From an archaeon (GTDB lineage Archaea > Thermoproteota > Bathyarchaeia > TCS64): 5,514 nt of DNA. The notes under the pieces are model-generated. The model was not told the DNA's origin and searched no databases. It saw only the letters and a program-made list of their open reading frames with translations. Positions 5,388 to 5,514 of the stretch are shown here, one piece after another. The position numbers and the translations under genes are program-made. Location: NCBI GenBank assembly GCA_020444005.1, contig JAHLLU010000156.1, forward strand, positions 1-5,514. The letters run 5' to 3'. Within the stretch, counting starts at the first letter, position 1. Each line of letters opens with the position of its first letter.

Positions 5388-5514
5388 ATGAAGAGGAATC
5401 AATGGAGTCTTTTCTTCTTGATAACAGGAGTAATCCTCTTCATCTTCTACCTAGTCTATACGAACCCATTCAAAGTGCTAACCGAGGTAGGGAGATTTAA
5501 TCCATGGATGTTCG
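5388..5514 (+). CDS. N-terminus of a probable flippase-like integral membrane protein (UPF0104/LPG synthase TM family), cut by the window end
   Basis: From ATG 5388, 42 codons and one base are open to the window end. The sequence starts MKRNQWS, then a transmembrane helix at about 7-25 (LFFLITGVILFIFYLVY), then TNPFKVLTEVGRFNPWMF. A short basic head, one helix and a following amphipathic stretch of the NPFKVL-E-G-NP type are characteristic of archaeal members of the lysylphosphatidylglycerol synthase transmembrane/flippase-like family. Those proteins are commonly encoded next to GT2 glycosyltransferases and are thought to move lipid-linked molecules. Only the first helix is visible, so the family call rests on this short segment and on context. 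The gene is divergent from the glycan operon. Confidence 0.55.
   Translation, partial: MKRNQWSLFFLITGVILFIFYLVYTNPFKVLTEVGRFNPWMF

Overview
The window looks like archaeal DNA of moderate GC, in the low to mid forties by eye. It carries a RimI/Ard1-type N-acetyltransferase of archaeal flavour and a membrane-anchored protein with a C-terminal winged helix, a common archaeal architecture. Strong Shine-Dalgarno sites are absent before most starts, and a TTTATATC box sits about 43 bases before a start codon. The proteins are not uniformly acidic, since the glycosyltransferase is rich in Lys and Arg, so a salt-in halophile is not indicated. The lineage cannot be fixed further from this sequence.

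Layout: five genes lie on the minus strand, transcribed from right to left, and a sixth is divergent at the right edge. From the right these are: the first 42 codons of a probable flippase-like membrane protein (+, cut by the window end); a 78-base divergent intergenic region; a polysaccharide pyruvyl transferase family protein (295 aa); a family-2 glycosyltransferase with C-terminal membrane helices (340 aa), 24 bases downstream; and a RimI-like acetyltransferase (155 aa) that starts with TTG on the codon directly after the glycosyltransferase TAG stop. A 72-base gap with a promoter-like TATA box follows. Next come a 424-aa protein with a signal peptide, an extracellular region, one membrane helix and a cytoplasmic winged helix, and then, 41 bases further on, a secreted and extremely acidic coiled-coil protein (506 codons visible) whose C-terminus runs off the left edge. 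The open frame of this last gene has no stop inside the window. No stretch longer than about 80 bases is non-coding.

Functionally there appear to be two units. The right unit (flippase-like protein, pyruvyl transferase, GT2) suggests assembly and export of a surface glycan, with the acetyltransferase attached to the same operon. The left unit pairs a membrane-tethered DNA-binding protein with a secreted acidic protein. Both share a helical-hairpin module of about 34 residues, present at least twice in the sensor and at least three times in the secreted protein. This suggests common descent or a physical partnership across the membrane. The two most notable features are this shared module and a perfect nine-unit X-E-(D/E)-(D/E) tetrapeptide array, encoded by 12-bp tandem units, that reaches the left edge. 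The zero-spacing, in-frame TAG junction between the glycosyltransferase and RimI also deserves a check.
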